Part shown: one piece after another, positions 51,274 through 59,445 of the stretch
Numbering within the stretch: the stretch's first letter is position 1
How the letters are laid out: every line of letters begins with the position of its first letter
Program-made: the position numbers and the translations under genes
The notes under the pieces: generated by a model
Database searches by the model: none
What the model saw: the letters and a program-made list of their open reading frames with translations, nothing else
What the model was told of the DNA's origin: nothing
Source: Leptospiraceae bacterium
GTDB lineage: Bacteria > Spirochaetota > Leptospiria > Leptospirales > Leptonemataceae
Length of the DNA stretch: 64,000 nt
Assembly (NCBI GenBank): GCA_026005135.1
Contig: BPKM01000001.1
Location: 744,001-808,000, forward strand
Reading direction: 5' to 3'

Positions 51274-53771
51274 TAGAATTTTACCTCTATGCCAATATTA
51301 AATAAAGGAATACGTATTTTTTTATCTTTTTGTGTGATTACAAGATTTCCAAATTCTTGGGCAATTTGAGGATTGATATTTGAATAAGGAACTGACTTAT
51401 CAAATACAAAACCTCCGGGATTTTCTCGAATATATACATTAATTAATTCTAAATATACATTTCCATATCCCCATTCATAATTTAAAAATTTATCTAAACG
51501 AATATCTAATCTGTGATAAGGTTTTAAACGTACTGTATTTTTTGTTTCGGAAAATTCTGGTTCAAAAATTGGTCTTCCATTATTTTTTGTTATTCCACCA
51601 TCATCTCCAATAATTTCTGTATATGGAGGAGAAGTCGAATATCTCCATCTTAATCCAAGTTGATATTCTGAATTGATTTTCCAGCCTAGGATAAAATTAA
51701 TTATATGTCGTCGGTCAAAATCAGCGGAATATTCTTGAGAATTATCATAATATTGTAATAATCGTTTTTCATTTGCACTTAATACTTTTTCTTTTTCTTC
51801 GTCTGTAAGTTTATGAATATGATCTCTTCTTTTTGATATACTATGTGTGTAAGATATCCATCCATAAAAACCATTTTTTTTAGGAGGCTTATCTTTTTTT
51901 ATAAAAACTTCGACACCATAAGAATAACCATCACCTTTATTAGAATAATATAGAGGAGCATTATATAAAATGGGTTCTTCTATTCTTTTTCGAATATCTG
52001 GATCCTCATTAATTTTTACTGGTATTGTTATATAAGGATCTCCTACTACAAGATCATCAAAATATTGTTTAAATCCTTCAATGCGAAAGGTCCATATTTC
52101 TTTTTGATATTCGAAACCAAAAGAAGAGTGTTGTGCTTTTTCAAAACGTAAAAATGGATTTCCAGATGTAGGTGAATATTCATTTCCATCTGGTAAACGA
52201 TGGTATATTCCACCACCACCAATGAATTTAAATTCTTTTGTAATTTTAATTGCAAAAGTACCACGAGGATCTAATACTTCCTGTTTATTTAAAGAAAAGT
52301 ATTCATAGCGTAAACCTGGTAAAAATTCAAACCAGCGGTTTTTAATAATTAATAATAAATAAGCATTATGAAATGGACTAATATGATAATCATTAACAGG
52401 TACTTTTTCAAAATCAGGTGGATCTGTTTTATAAGGATTAGGGTTAGGATTTAGTGGATCAATAACACGAACTGTCTCTCCTTTATTTTTATATATAAAA
52501 TTTCTTAGTTCAATACCTGTTTCTACAATAAGATGATCTTTAAGAACTTCGTAAGAAGATTCATTTTTTAAAGAACCATAACCTTCAGTACGAGTAAACT
52601 TTGCACTTATATTTCCAATAGAGGCATCAATATAAAATCTTTTTGCATAGTAAAGTAAAGTTGTTTCGGAATAAAATTTCGAAGAAGGTTGATAAATATG
52701 TCTTAATGCAGTAGTGATAAAATCTCTATCTATTGCAGCACTTGCACCAATTAGATCTGGTGGTGGTTCTTTTAAAGGATCGCCAAATGGATCATCTTTT
52801 ACTTTTGCAATAAAGGAATCTCTGGAACCAATAATATAAAAATATAAAGATTGGTTTTGGGTTAGATTGATTTTATATTTTAATTGAGCATCTTGGTATT
52901 TAGGTATTAAAGTTACCGTATCTGGTATAAAGGACCTTAAGGTTTGATCTAAATAAGAAACTCTTCCACCAATGATATAATATCCATTATTATTAAAAAT
53001 AGGGGAATGAAATAATACGCTACTTGACCATAAGCTAAATGTTGTTAAGCCTCCAAATTTTTCTATATTATCTGGTGTATAAATTGAAATTACCCCACCT
53101 GTTGCATCACCATAACGTACGGGATAAGAACCAGTATAAACATCAATACTACTAATAAATTCATTTTGTAAAACAGAATTTAAAGCAATAAGATGATAGG
53201 GATAAGCGATTGGTAGATCATCAACATAATAAGCATTAGAATCTTCATTTGCTCCACGAAGAGCTAAATCTCCATTACCGAATGGGGGGGCATTAACACC
53301 AGGTAAATTTTCTATACCTCTTAATGCTTCTCCAAATTGTCCTGGTATACGTTTTATTTCTTCTAATTTTACTGAATAAACAGAAGATTTTTGTTTGTTT
53401 CTTTTGCCAATTACTACAACTCCCTCTTCGGATACAATTTGTTCTTGTTCTTCTGTAAATTGTTTTGGCTCTGATGTATAAACAGGTATTAACTGACCTT
53501 CTCCTAATACCTGTATTTTAGGTTGTAAAATTGTTCCATCGTTTAAAATAATACGTAATTGATAAAATCCAGGTTTTTCTATTTGGAAAATTGCTTTCCC
53601 TTCATTATCTGTAAATTGAACTTCTTTTGTTTCTATAAGAATAATTCTAATATCACTTTGTGGTTGCTTTTTTTCATTTAAAACTTGAATGATAACTTCA
53701 AAACCAAAAATATTATAATTAAACAAGAAATATAAAATAAAAACGAATATTTTAATACTATATTGCTTCAT
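51273..53771 (-). CDS. TonB-dependent outer-membrane receptor
   Basis: About 832 residues from ATG 53771 (MKQYSIKIF, with AGGT 9 bases upstream); the longer form from 53804 would spoil the signal peptide. Order: signal peptide, an N-terminal carboxypeptidase-regulatory-like beta domain (FEVIIQVLNEKKQPQSDI ... about 25-100), the plug (~130-265: VVVIGKRNKQKSSVYSV, LRGIENLPGVNAPPFG, ALRGANEDSNAYYVDDLPI, YPVRYGDATGGVISIY), then a 22-strand barrel ending in LFNIGIEVKF with terminal Phe. The substrate cannot be told. It is embedded in an operon with four small lipoproteins. No TonB/ExbBD genes are in the window. Confidence 0.93.
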   Translation of the reverse strand: MKQYSIKIFVFILYFLFNYNIFGFEVIIQVLNEKKQPQSDIRIILIETKEVQFTDNEGKAIFQIEKPGFYQLRIILNDGTILQPKIQVLGEGQLIPVYTSEPKQFTEEQEQIVSEEGVVVIGKRNKQKSSVYSVKLEEIKRIPGQFGEALRGIENLPGVNAPPFGNGDLALRGANEDSNAYYVDDLPIAYPYHLIALNSVLQNEFISSIDVYTGSYPVRYGDATGGVISIYTPDNIEKFGGLTTFSLWSSSVLFHSPIFNNNGYYIIGGRVSYLDQTLRSFIPDTVTLIPKYQDAQLKYKINLTQNQSLYFYIIGSRDSFIAKVKDDPFGDPLKEPPPDLIGASAAIDRDFITTALRHIYQPSSKFYSETTLLYYAKRFYIDASIGNISAKFTRTEGYGSLKNESSYEVLKDHLIVETGIELRNFIYKNKGETVRVIDPLNPNPNPYKTDPPDFEKVPVNDYHISPFHNAYLLLIIKNRWFEFLPGLRYEYFSLNKQEVLDPRGTFAIKITKEFKFIGGGGIYHRLPDGNEYSPTSGNPFLRFEKAQHSSFGFEYQKEIWTFRIEGFKQYFDDLVVGDPYITIPVKINEDPDIRKRIEEPILYNAPLYYSNKGDGYSYGVEVFIKKDKPPKKNGFYGWISYTHSISKRRDHIHKLTDEEKEKVLSANEKRLLQYYDNSQEYSADFDRRHIINFILGWKINSEYQLGLRWRYSTSPPYTEIIGDDGGITKNNGRPIFEPEFSETKNTVRLKPYHRLDIRLDKFLNYEWGYGNVYLELINVYIRENPGGFVFDKSVPYSNINPQIAQEFGNLVITQKDKKIRIPLFNIGIEVKF

Positions 53772-54061
53772 TTTTTTAATACCTTTAAAAACATATCGTA
53801 GCAAAAAATAGGATATTCATTAAAAGGGCATTCCATTCGTAAAATAGAAATTGTACATAATTTTAATGAATCTCTATCAGTTTTCGTAGGAGGAATAAAA
53901 GGTTGCTCTGGCTTATTTCCACATTCTTTATATTTATATTCTATGGCTTGATAAAGTTCAGAATATGCATCAATCATATTGATAGAAGCATCTTCTATAA
54001 TACAGAAATTAAAAATAAAAAGAATCATTAAAATGAATTTAATTTTTAGTATGTTTTTCAT
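53768..54061 (-). CDS. Small cysteine-containing lipoprotein upstream of the TonB receptor
   Basis: A 97-residue protein: lipoprotein signal ILMILFIFNFC (Cys ~20), then a short helical mature domain (DAYSELYQAIEYKYKECG ... SLKLCTISILRMECPFNEYPIFCYDMF) with four further cysteines able to form two disulfides. Its stop overlaps the receptor ATG (4 bases), and its start overlaps the previous gene by 23 bases, so the three are translationally linked. No family is recognised. Confidence 0.6.
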   Translation of the reverse strand: MKNILKIKFILMILFIFNFCIIEDASINMIDAYSELYQAIEYKYKECGNKPEQPFIPPTKTDRDSLKLCTISILRMECPFNEYPIFCYDMFLKVLKK

Positions 54062-54539
54062 AGTTTTCTGGTAATTGAAATTTTATTACATCTCCTTTAA
54101 CTTTAAAAACCCTTACCTGACCTAAAATTGAATAATAATGAGTTTCGTGCCATGCTCTAATATTTACCATTGTATCTCCTTCTAATTTTTGAACTGCTAA
54201 AGTAATTGCATATTCTGGATCTAAGGAACCAGAAGTTGGGAATAAATGAAATAAATAAAATTGAGAAACTTCTCCATATTGCTCACAACCTCCTTTGTAT
54301 TTATCAACAGGTATATAAGTGATAAATTTAGTAATATCTAAATTTTCTGATTGCTCTTTTTTATATTTTTCTTTATCTAAGCAAACGATAAAATACTGAT
54401 TTATATAAATATTCGTTGCTGATGGTGTTAAGAAAATAGAATCAATATGACCACCTTTTTCTATATACCCACCTGCGAAGCAATTTAAAAATAATAAAAT
54501 AATAAAATAAATAATTATAATTTTTTTTGTTGCTTTCAT
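54039..54539 (-). CDS. TRL-like lipoprotein, second in the TonB-receptor operon
   Basis: A 166-residue lipoprotein: signal with IILLFLNC (Cys ~20) followed by FAGGYIEKGG. The mature part ends ITLAVQKLEGDTMVNIRAWHETHYYSILGQVRVFKVKGDVIKFQ, resembling the TRL-like lipoprotein family common in Leptospira. The EGDTMVNIR ... VKGDVIKF core aligns with KGDALINIR ... VKADIVKI of the gene before it, so the two are diverged duplicates. Its ATG overlaps the upstream stop (1 base). It carries two more Cys. Function is unknown. Confidence 0.6.
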   Translation of the reverse strand: MKATKKIIIIYFIILLFLNCFAGGYIEKGGHIDSIFLTPSATNIYINQYFIVCLDKEKYKKEQSENLDITKFITYIPVDKYKGGCEQYGEVSQFYLFHLFPTSGSLDPEYAITLAVQKLEGDTMVNIRAWHETHYYSILGQVRVFKVKGDVIKFQLPENYEKHTKN

Positions 54540-54892
54540 TACTTAGTATTTTCTATTTTAACTATATCTGCTTTTACAACTAAGGTATTTCTTGTCATAA
54601 ATAAAAAAATACTTTTTTTTGTATAATATCTTATATTAATTAATGCATCTCCTTTATGTTTGCTTAATAATTCCTGTATTGCATGATCAATAGGGGGTTC
54701 TTCTAATGGAAATCCTAAAATTCCAATATCAAAATTCCACCAGCTTTTCTGTACAGTATCAGTAGCAATATATGTTATATTTTTATGGTTTAAAGGAATA
54801 TTTGATGTAGTAATACCAGCATTAGAAGTTATACAAAAGTTAATATTAATTAATAATAATATTATACTAATATTTTTTAAAAAATTCCTCAT
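54539..54892 (-). CDS. TRL-like lipoprotein, first in the TonB-receptor operon
   Basis: A 117-residue lipoprotein: signal ISIILLLININFC (Cys ~20), mature part with WNFDIGILGFPLEEPPIDHAIQELLSKHKGDALINIRYYTKKSIFLFMTRNTLVVKADIVKI. The GDALINIRY ... VKADIVKI core is shared with the next gene and with TRL-like lipoproteins of Leptospira. It is the promoter-proximal gene of the five-gene unit. About 210 bases upstream lies MITE copy C; between the two is plain AT-rich sequence that should carry the promoter. Confidence 0.6.
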   Translation of the reverse strand: MRNFLKNISIILLLININFCITSNAGITTSNIPLNHKNITYIATDTVQKSWWNFDIGILGFPLEEPPIDHAIQELLSKHKGDALINIRYYTKKSIFLFMTRNTLVVKADIVKIENTK

Positions 54893-55102
54893 ATAATCCC
54901 TTTAAAATATAAATTTAATTAGTTATAAACAATTTCTTTTTTATATATTTATTAGACAACTTTTTTTAATAAATTGTTCTTTATTAAGAATGATTATTTT
55001 ATAAATGTTAAATTTTTAATTAAATATTTTAAAATTATTGTAAAAAATTTTTCTATTTATAAAAGAATAAGGTAAAATAAATCAATGAATAATTCATAAA
55101 TG

Positions 55103-55281
55103 GGCTTTGTTGCATAACTTCCATTTTAAAACAATAATTTTTTATAAAAGCGAAATTTTTTCAAATAATACTTACATATGTTTAAAAATTTAATACTTTT
55201 TTCATATCACGAAAAATTGTCCAAGAATGTTGATAAATATTTTTATAAATAGCAAATAATTAACTTTTATGTAACAAAGCC
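55103..55281. mobile_element. MITE copy C, intact ends and 9-bp target duplication
   Basis: A 179-bp element with terminal inverted repeats GGCTTTGTTGCATAA (left) and GGCTTTGTTACATAA (complement of the right end, 55267-55281), flanked by a perfect 9-bp direct repeat TCATAAATG (55094-55102 and 55282-55290). It has no coding capacity. The ends differ by one base from IS903-type termini (GGCTTTGTTGAATAA), and a 9-bp duplication is the IS903-group size, so a parental IS5-family element elsewhere in the genome probably mobilises it. It lies 25 bases after the radC stop and upstream of the lipoprotein operon, filling much of the 414-base gene-free gap. Confidence 0.93.
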
Positions 55282-55306
55282 TCATAAATGGAAAAAATCA
55301 TAGTTT

Positions 55307-55990
55307 TTAAATTAAATGGTTTTCTGCAAAGCTATAATAATTTGTTTCAGAAAATATAATATGATCTAATAAAGGAATACCCAAAATTTTACCAGATTCA
55401 ATTAAAATTTGTGTTGTATTAATATCATCCTCACCTGGATTAAGATAGCCAGAAGGATGATTATGAGCAACTATAATAGCATTAGCTCTGTCTTCAATTG
55501 CTAAAGAAAAGATTTCTCTTGGATGTACAATAGTTCGATTTAAAATACCTTTTGTTACGACATGAACATTTAATATTTCATTTGCACCATTCAGATTTAT
55601 CAATAAAAAGTATTCTTGTTTTCTATTAGCATAATGTGATATAGCTAAAAATACATCCTTTGCATTTTGAACTTTACGAGGTAAAGGTTTCCATTTTCTT
55701 CTAAATAACTCCATTGCAGCGAGAATCATCATTGCTTTTACTTCTCCTATACCTGGAATGGTTAATAGTTCTTCTATCGTGGGTATAATATTTTTCTTAT
55801 CCAATATATCTAAAACCTGTTCAGATACCTGTAAAGCATTAAAACCTTTAATACCTGTTCCTAAAATAATAGCAATTAATTCTAAATCGGTTAAAGCAGA
55901 AATTCCATATTGTTTTAATTTTTCTCTTGGTCTTTCTTCTATAGGTATTTCTTTTAATCGTATTGGTTGATTAATATATTTTGTATTCAC
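55307..55990 (-). CDS. radC: RadC-family JAB/MPN protein
   Basis: A 227-residue protein with an N-terminal UPF0758 helix-hairpin-helix region (PREKLKQYGISALTDLELIAIILGTG, then IEELLTIPGIGEVKAMMILAAMEL) and a C-terminal JAMM metalloprotease-like domain with HNHPSGYLNPGEDDI (His-x-His-x(7)-Asp metal motif, ~175-189). Despite the name, a DNA-repair role is not firmly established; such genes are often linked to mobile DNA. Length is typical. It is a single-gene unit; MITE copy C follows 25 bases after the stop. Confidence 0.93.
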   Translation of the reverse strand: MNTKYINQPIRLKEIPIEERPREKLKQYGISALTDLELIAIILGTGIKGFNALQVSEQVLDILDKKNIIPTIEELLTIPGIGEVKAMMILAAMELFRRKWKPLPRKVQNAKDVFLAISHYANRKQEYFLLINLNGANEILNVHVVTKGILNRTIVHPREIFSLAIEDRANAIIVAHNHPSGYLNPGEDDINTTQILIESGKILGIPLLDHIIFSETNYYSFAENHLI

Positions 55991-56024
55991 ATATATTATA
56001 ATCTATCAATTATAAAAAATCTCA

Positions 56025-56858
56025 TTATTTTTTTCTGGATTTAGTTTTTTTTGATTTTTTTTTCTTGGTTTTGTTATTTAAAATTGTATTTGTTTGTTCC
56101 TTTTCGATAGGCGGATTAATCAATTGCGTATTTGCTATTTGATGTGGTTCTGGCAAAGGTAATTTAACAGTAAAAAATTGGTTAAAAAATTGTACTAATG
56201 TTTGAACATTTTCTGGATGTAAAATTAAATTTAATCTTCCTGGAATATCTAAAATAATATCTCTTCCCTGACCAAATTTTAATAAATTTTCTGGAAAAAT
56301 CCATTCATCCTGCCAGGCTATAAATGGATAAAATTCTTCGTATAGTAGAGCGTTCATTTTATAAGATAATAAATATTCACTTCGAGGTAAAATATCATTA
56401 AAAGATTTTATAAATTTTAAATAATTATAAACCTGTGTTCCCCAGAATGGGGTATCTAAGGTTATTAAACGTTGAATTTTTTTTCTTGCTTCATCTGGTA
56501 AAGCTAATGGTAATAATCCACCTGCACCATGTCCAATAATTGTTAATTTATTAGTTGGTATTTTTAATAAAAATTGGCTTAATTTCTTAGAATGTTGTTT
56601 TAAATCTATAAATGGATTATAACAATAAAAAAAATATAAATTATATCCTTCTTTAACAAAATAATATCTAAGTAGTAAATATAATAAAGGTGAAGTAACT
56701 AAATCTGTTATAATTACGATGGTTCCTCTTTTTCCTTTAATAAATTTTGGTAAAGGAATATATAATGGTAATGAAATCAATTGTAAAAACAGATAAAATG
56801 TTTCTAATAACCATGATATTATAATTTTTTTTCTTGACGGATGATTCATATAATCCAT
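56025..56858 (-). CDS. Lipase-like alpha/beta hydrolase with altered nucleophile elbow
   Basis: A 277-residue protein with one N-terminal hydrophobic segment (about 14-36), then an alpha/beta-hydrolase core: GTIVIITDLVTSPL (first strand), the nucleophile elbow IIGHGAGGLLPLAL (~111-124) where the Ser of GHSxGG is Gly, and LITLDTPFWGTQVY typical of membrane-bound lipases. The missing serine makes catalysis by the usual mechanism unlikely. The protein ends in a strongly basic tail (KTKKKKSKKTKSRKK), perhaps binding nucleic acid, membrane or polyphosphate. It lies 34 bases before radC on the same strand. Confidence 0.6.
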   Translation of the reverse strand: MDYMNHPSRKKIIISWLLETFYLFLQLISLPLYIPLPKFIKGKRGTIVIITDLVTSPLLYLLLRYYFVKEGYNLYFFYCYNPFIDLKQHSKKLSQFLLKIPTNKLTIIGHGAGGLLPLALPDEARKKIQRLITLDTPFWGTQVYNYLKFIKSFNDILPRSEYLLSYKMNALLYEEFYPFIAWQDEWIFPENLLKFGQGRDIILDIPGRLNLILHPENVQTLVQFFNQFFTVKLPLPEPHQIANTQLINPPIEKEQTNTILNNKTKKKKSKKTKSRKK

Positions 56859-56893
56859 TTTTTAAAATAAAAAACATTTGAGAAGTATAATTT

Positions 56894-57187
56894 ATGTATC
56901 CAGTGTTATCTTATAAAATTTTTGTGTTAGATAAAGATAAATTATTAACTATTTTAAATGAATTAATTCAGCAGAGAAAAAATTATTCTAATGATGTTAT
57001 ATATATAGGAATTTATTTAGAAGGATTAAGAAATATTAGACAGGATATATTTCCTTATCTAATTGAATTTTGTAAAATATATAAAATAAACTTAATTTTA
57101 TTCGATATACCTTTACCTTTACGAATTCATTTTCATTTAGAAAATATACCAATTAAGTTGGGATGTGCATATATAGAATTATTCTAA
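56894..57187 (+). CDS. Small hypothetical protein
   Basis: A 97-residue soluble protein with an alternating beta/alpha pattern (YKIFVLDKDKLLTILNELIQ, DVIYIGIYLEG, QDIFPYLIEFCKIYKINLILFDIPLP), faintly like a STAS or Rossmann half. I do not recognise it. It is divergent from the lipase-like gene (35 bases between starts) and its 3' end overlaps the end of the 57179 gene by 9 bases. Codon use is normal for the region, but it is small, so moderate confidence. Confidence 0.5.
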   Translation: MYPVLSYKIFVLDKDKLLTILNELIQQRKNYSNDVIYIGIYLEGLRNIRQDIFPYLIEFCKIYKINLILFDIPLPLRIHFHLENIPIKLGCAYIELF

Positions 57188-57397
57188 AGCCATTCTTAAA
57201 CGAATTAAATTTTCTACAAGTTTATCAAATACTTCATCTCGTTTTTCATCATTAGGAAAAGGAAGGATCCGTTTTCCAGAAACCGGATCCATATAAATTT
57301 CTATGGTTGAATTAGGTCCTTTTTTTATGGAGCGAGCATGAGCTAAATTAATTAATTCTTTTTTACCTAATTTTAACCATAGCATATTTTTATCCAT
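57179..57397 (-). CDS. Small conserved hypothetical downstream of serC
   Basis: About 72 residues from ATG 57397 (MDKNMLWLKLGKKELINLAH); the longer frame from 57415 runs inside serC. It is beta-rich (NSTIEIYMDPVSGKRILPF) with a C-terminal helix (VFDKLVENLIRLRMALE), a PH/GRAM-like small fold by eye. It overlaps the serC stop by 8 bases, so it is probably co-expressed with serC. Function is unknown. Confidence 0.6.
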   Translation of the reverse strand: MDKNMLWLKLGKKELINLAHARSIKKGPNSTIEIYMDPVSGKRILPFPNDEKRDEVFDKLVENLIRLRMALE

Positions 57398-58487
57398 GTT
57401 TTTTATAAAAATCAATCATAAATTCTGCTAATACTTTACATCCTTCTTCTGGCATAGCATTATAAACTGATGCTCTTATACCACCAACAGAACGATGTCC
57501 TTTTAGATTTACTAAATCATTTTCTTTAGCTTTATTTAAAAATTCGTCCTGTAAAGATTCATTCTTTAGTCGGAAAGTTATATTCATTAGAGAACGATCC
57601 TCTTTTTCGGCATGGCCTATATAGAAACCATTACTTTGATCAATAGCATCATAGATATATTGTGCTTTTCTTTGATTGATTTTATGAATCTCTTCTAAGC
57701 CACCTTTTTTCTCAATCCATTTTAAGATTAAATTAAAAATATAAATTTGAAAGGTTGGTGGAGTGTTATATAAACTTTTTGATTCACCAAAAGTGGAATA
57801 ACGAAACATTGTAGGCAAAAATTCATATTCGCGTTTATAATATTCTTTATCTATAATTACTACAGTCATTCCAGAAGGTCCAGCATTTTTCTGTAAACCA
57901 GCATATACCAATCCTATATGTGTCCAATCAATGGGCTTAGATATAAAATCAGAACTCATATCTATAATAAGTTTTGTATCTTGTGGTTTTGGAAATTCTT
58001 TATATTGTGTACCAAAAATAGTATTATTAGATGTAATATGTAAATAATCTAAACCAGATGGAATTTTATAATTTTTGGGTATATAACTAAAATTTTTATC
58101 TTCAGAAGATGCAATAATTTCATAATTTACATTTAAAATTTTGGCTTCTTGAATTGCTTTTTTTGACCATGTACCTGTATTAATATATCCAGCTTTTCCA
58201 CTTTTTTGATTAAATCGGTTTCCTGTTAAATTTAATGGGACAAGTGCAAATTGCGTAGAAGCACCTCCAGTCATATATAAAATATCAAAGTTTTCTGGAA
58301 TTTTAGCAATTTTTCTAAGTAATTCCATCGATTCTTCATGTATTTTACTGAATACAGAACCTCTATGGGACATTTCAATAATAGACATACCTGTATTTTG
58401 ATAATCTAATAATTCATCTTTAACCTGTTCTAAAACTTCCAATGGAAGTGTAGCAGGACCAGGGGAAAAATTGTAAACTCTCTTCAT
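57390..58487 (-). CDS. serC: Phosphoserine aminotransferase
   Basis: SerC transaminates 3-phosphohydroxypyruvate in serine synthesis, and an analogous step in vitamin B6 synthesis in some bacteria. The 365-residue PLP enzyme has YNFSPGPATLPLEVLEQV at the start, SIIEMSHRGS (~37-46), LYMTGGASTQFALVPLNL (~71-88), DMSSDF (~175) and the PLP-lysine segment AGLQKNAGPSGM (~191-202), ending GGIRASVYNAMPEEG. Length and motifs are canonical. No serA or serB is in the window. A small conserved gene overlaps its end; bpt is divergent upstream. Confidence 0.95.
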   Translation of the reverse strand: MKRVYNFSPGPATLPLEVLEQVKDELLDYQNTGMSIIEMSHRGSVFSKIHEESMELLRKIAKIPENFDILYMTGGASTQFALVPLNLTGNRFNQKSGKAGYINTGTWSKKAIQEAKILNVNYEIIASSEDKNFSYIPKNYKIPSGLDYLHITSNNTIFGTQYKEFPKPQDTKLIIDMSSDFISKPIDWTHIGLVYAGLQKNAGPSGMTVVIIDKEYYKREYEFLPTMFRYSTFGESKSLYNTPPTFQIYIFNLILKWIEKKGGLEEIHKINQRKAQYIYDAIDQSNGFYIGHAEKEDRSLMNITFRLKNESLQDEFLNKAKENDLVNLKGHRSVGGIRASVYNAMPEEGCKVLAEFMIDFYKKHG

Positions 58488-58532
58488 AAAGAACTTGATT
58501 TTTTATGAAACTTAGGAGTAAAGTTTTTTTAA

Positions 58533-59360
58533 ATGCATTTTTATCTTGAAACATATATTTATGATAAATTAATTTTTATTGGTACTAATCAGAGTATATG
58601 TTCTTATCTAAAAGATCGTTATCATAATTTGTATTATTTTACTGGTAAAGAGATATCTGCTAAACAGTATAAAGAACTTTTAGATGATGGTTTTCGAAGG
58701 GCTGGTTTTTATTTATATAAACCTTTTTGTAATCATTGTTGGGAATGTCAGATTATTCGTATACCTGTTTCTACTTTCAAAATGAGTAAGTCTCAAAAAA
58801 GAATCTGGAAAAGATTAAAAGATTATGTTCAATATAGGATTCAAAAACCAGAATTTTCATTAGAGAAATTATCTATCTATTATAAGTATTTATATTATGT
58901 ACATCCTGATTCATTTTTCGAAGACATAAAAGATAAAGATATTTTTATAAAAAAAATCATAAATAAACAATTTACTATATTAAATAAAGAAGAACAAATA
59001 GAATTAGATAAACTAATTAATAATTATACTTCTTTTTTTATTAATACTTGTCTGGAATTGAATTTAACAAAAGAATTATTATTGTTTAAAAACAATCAAT
59101 TGATTGGTATTGGAATATTCGATATAATTGAAGATTATTGGTCGAGTGTATATTTTTTTTATGATCCAGATTATTCAAAATATAGTTTAGGTACATTTTC
59201 CGCACTTCTGGAAATTGAATTAGCAAAACAATATAATGTAAAGTATTATTATTTAGGATATTACATTGAAAAATGTAATAAAATGAATTATAAAAAGAAT
59301 TTTAGACCAAATGAAATTAAAAAAATCAATGAAAAAAATTTCCGGCAATTTATTAAGTAA
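58533..59360 (+). CDS. bpt: Aminoacyl-tRNA--protein transferase (Bpt/Ate family, N-end rule)
   Basis: A 275-residue transferase that adds leucine (bacterial Bpt) or arginine to N-terminal acidic residues, marking proteins for Clp degradation. The conserved N-terminal Cys motif GFRRAGFYLYKPFCNHCWECQIIRIPVSTF (about 51-80) and the C-terminal GNAT-like YDPDYSKYSLGTFSALLEIELA, YYLGYYIEKCNKMNYK and FRPNEI motifs are all present. Length is slightly above Bpt average. The end of the gene forms one arm of a 9-bp hairpin, and a second G+C-rich hairpin with a T-run follows. Confidence 0.9.
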   Translation: MHFYLETYIYDKLIFIGTNQSICSYLKDRYHNLYYFTGKEISAKQYKELLDDGFRRAGFYLYKPFCNHCWECQIIRIPVSTFKMSKSQKRIWKRLKDYVQYRIQKPEFSLEKLSIYYKYLYYVHPDSFFEDIKDKDIFIKKIINKQFTILNKEEQIELDKLINNYTSFFINTCLELNLTKELLLFKNNQLIGIGIFDIIEDYWSSVYFFYDPDYSKYSLGTFSALLEIELAKQYNVKYYYLGYYIEKCNKMNYKKNFRPNEIKKINEKNFRQFIK

Positions 59361-59376
59361 TTTCAGAAAATTGCCG
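59343..59376 (+). other. Hairpin spanning the bpt stop codon
   Basis: CGGCAATTT (59343-59351) pairs perfectly with AAATTGCCG (59368-59376), a 9-bp stem with a 16-nt loop that contains the bpt stop (59358-59360). Followed 36 bases later by a strong terminator stem, it suggests a structured 3' region: either protection of the bpt message or one half of a two-hairpin switch controlling read-through. Confidence 0.5.
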
Positions 59377-59412
59377 ATGCTTAGATTGGTTGATAATCAT
59401 CCAGATTGTCCG

Positions 59413-59441
59413 GGCGCTGCATTTATGCAGTGCCTTTTTTT
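59413..59441 (+). terminator. Strong rho-independent terminator directly before the outer-membrane protein start
   Basis: GGCGCTGCA-TTTA-TGCAGTGCC followed by TTTTTTT: a 9-bp stem with one G-U pair, tetraloop and 7-T run, the best textbook terminator in the window and much richer in G+C than its surroundings. It ends only 4 bases before ATG 59446, so that gene would have no leader or ribosome-binding site downstream of it. Confidence 0.9.
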
Positions 59442-59445
59442 ATAT

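Noticed and set aside
59379..59441. tRNA or small structured RNA gene such as a tRNA in the G+C-rich stretch after bpt
   Set aside because: There is no T-arm GTTC-type sequence or acceptor complementarity; the pairing fits a terminator hairpin.
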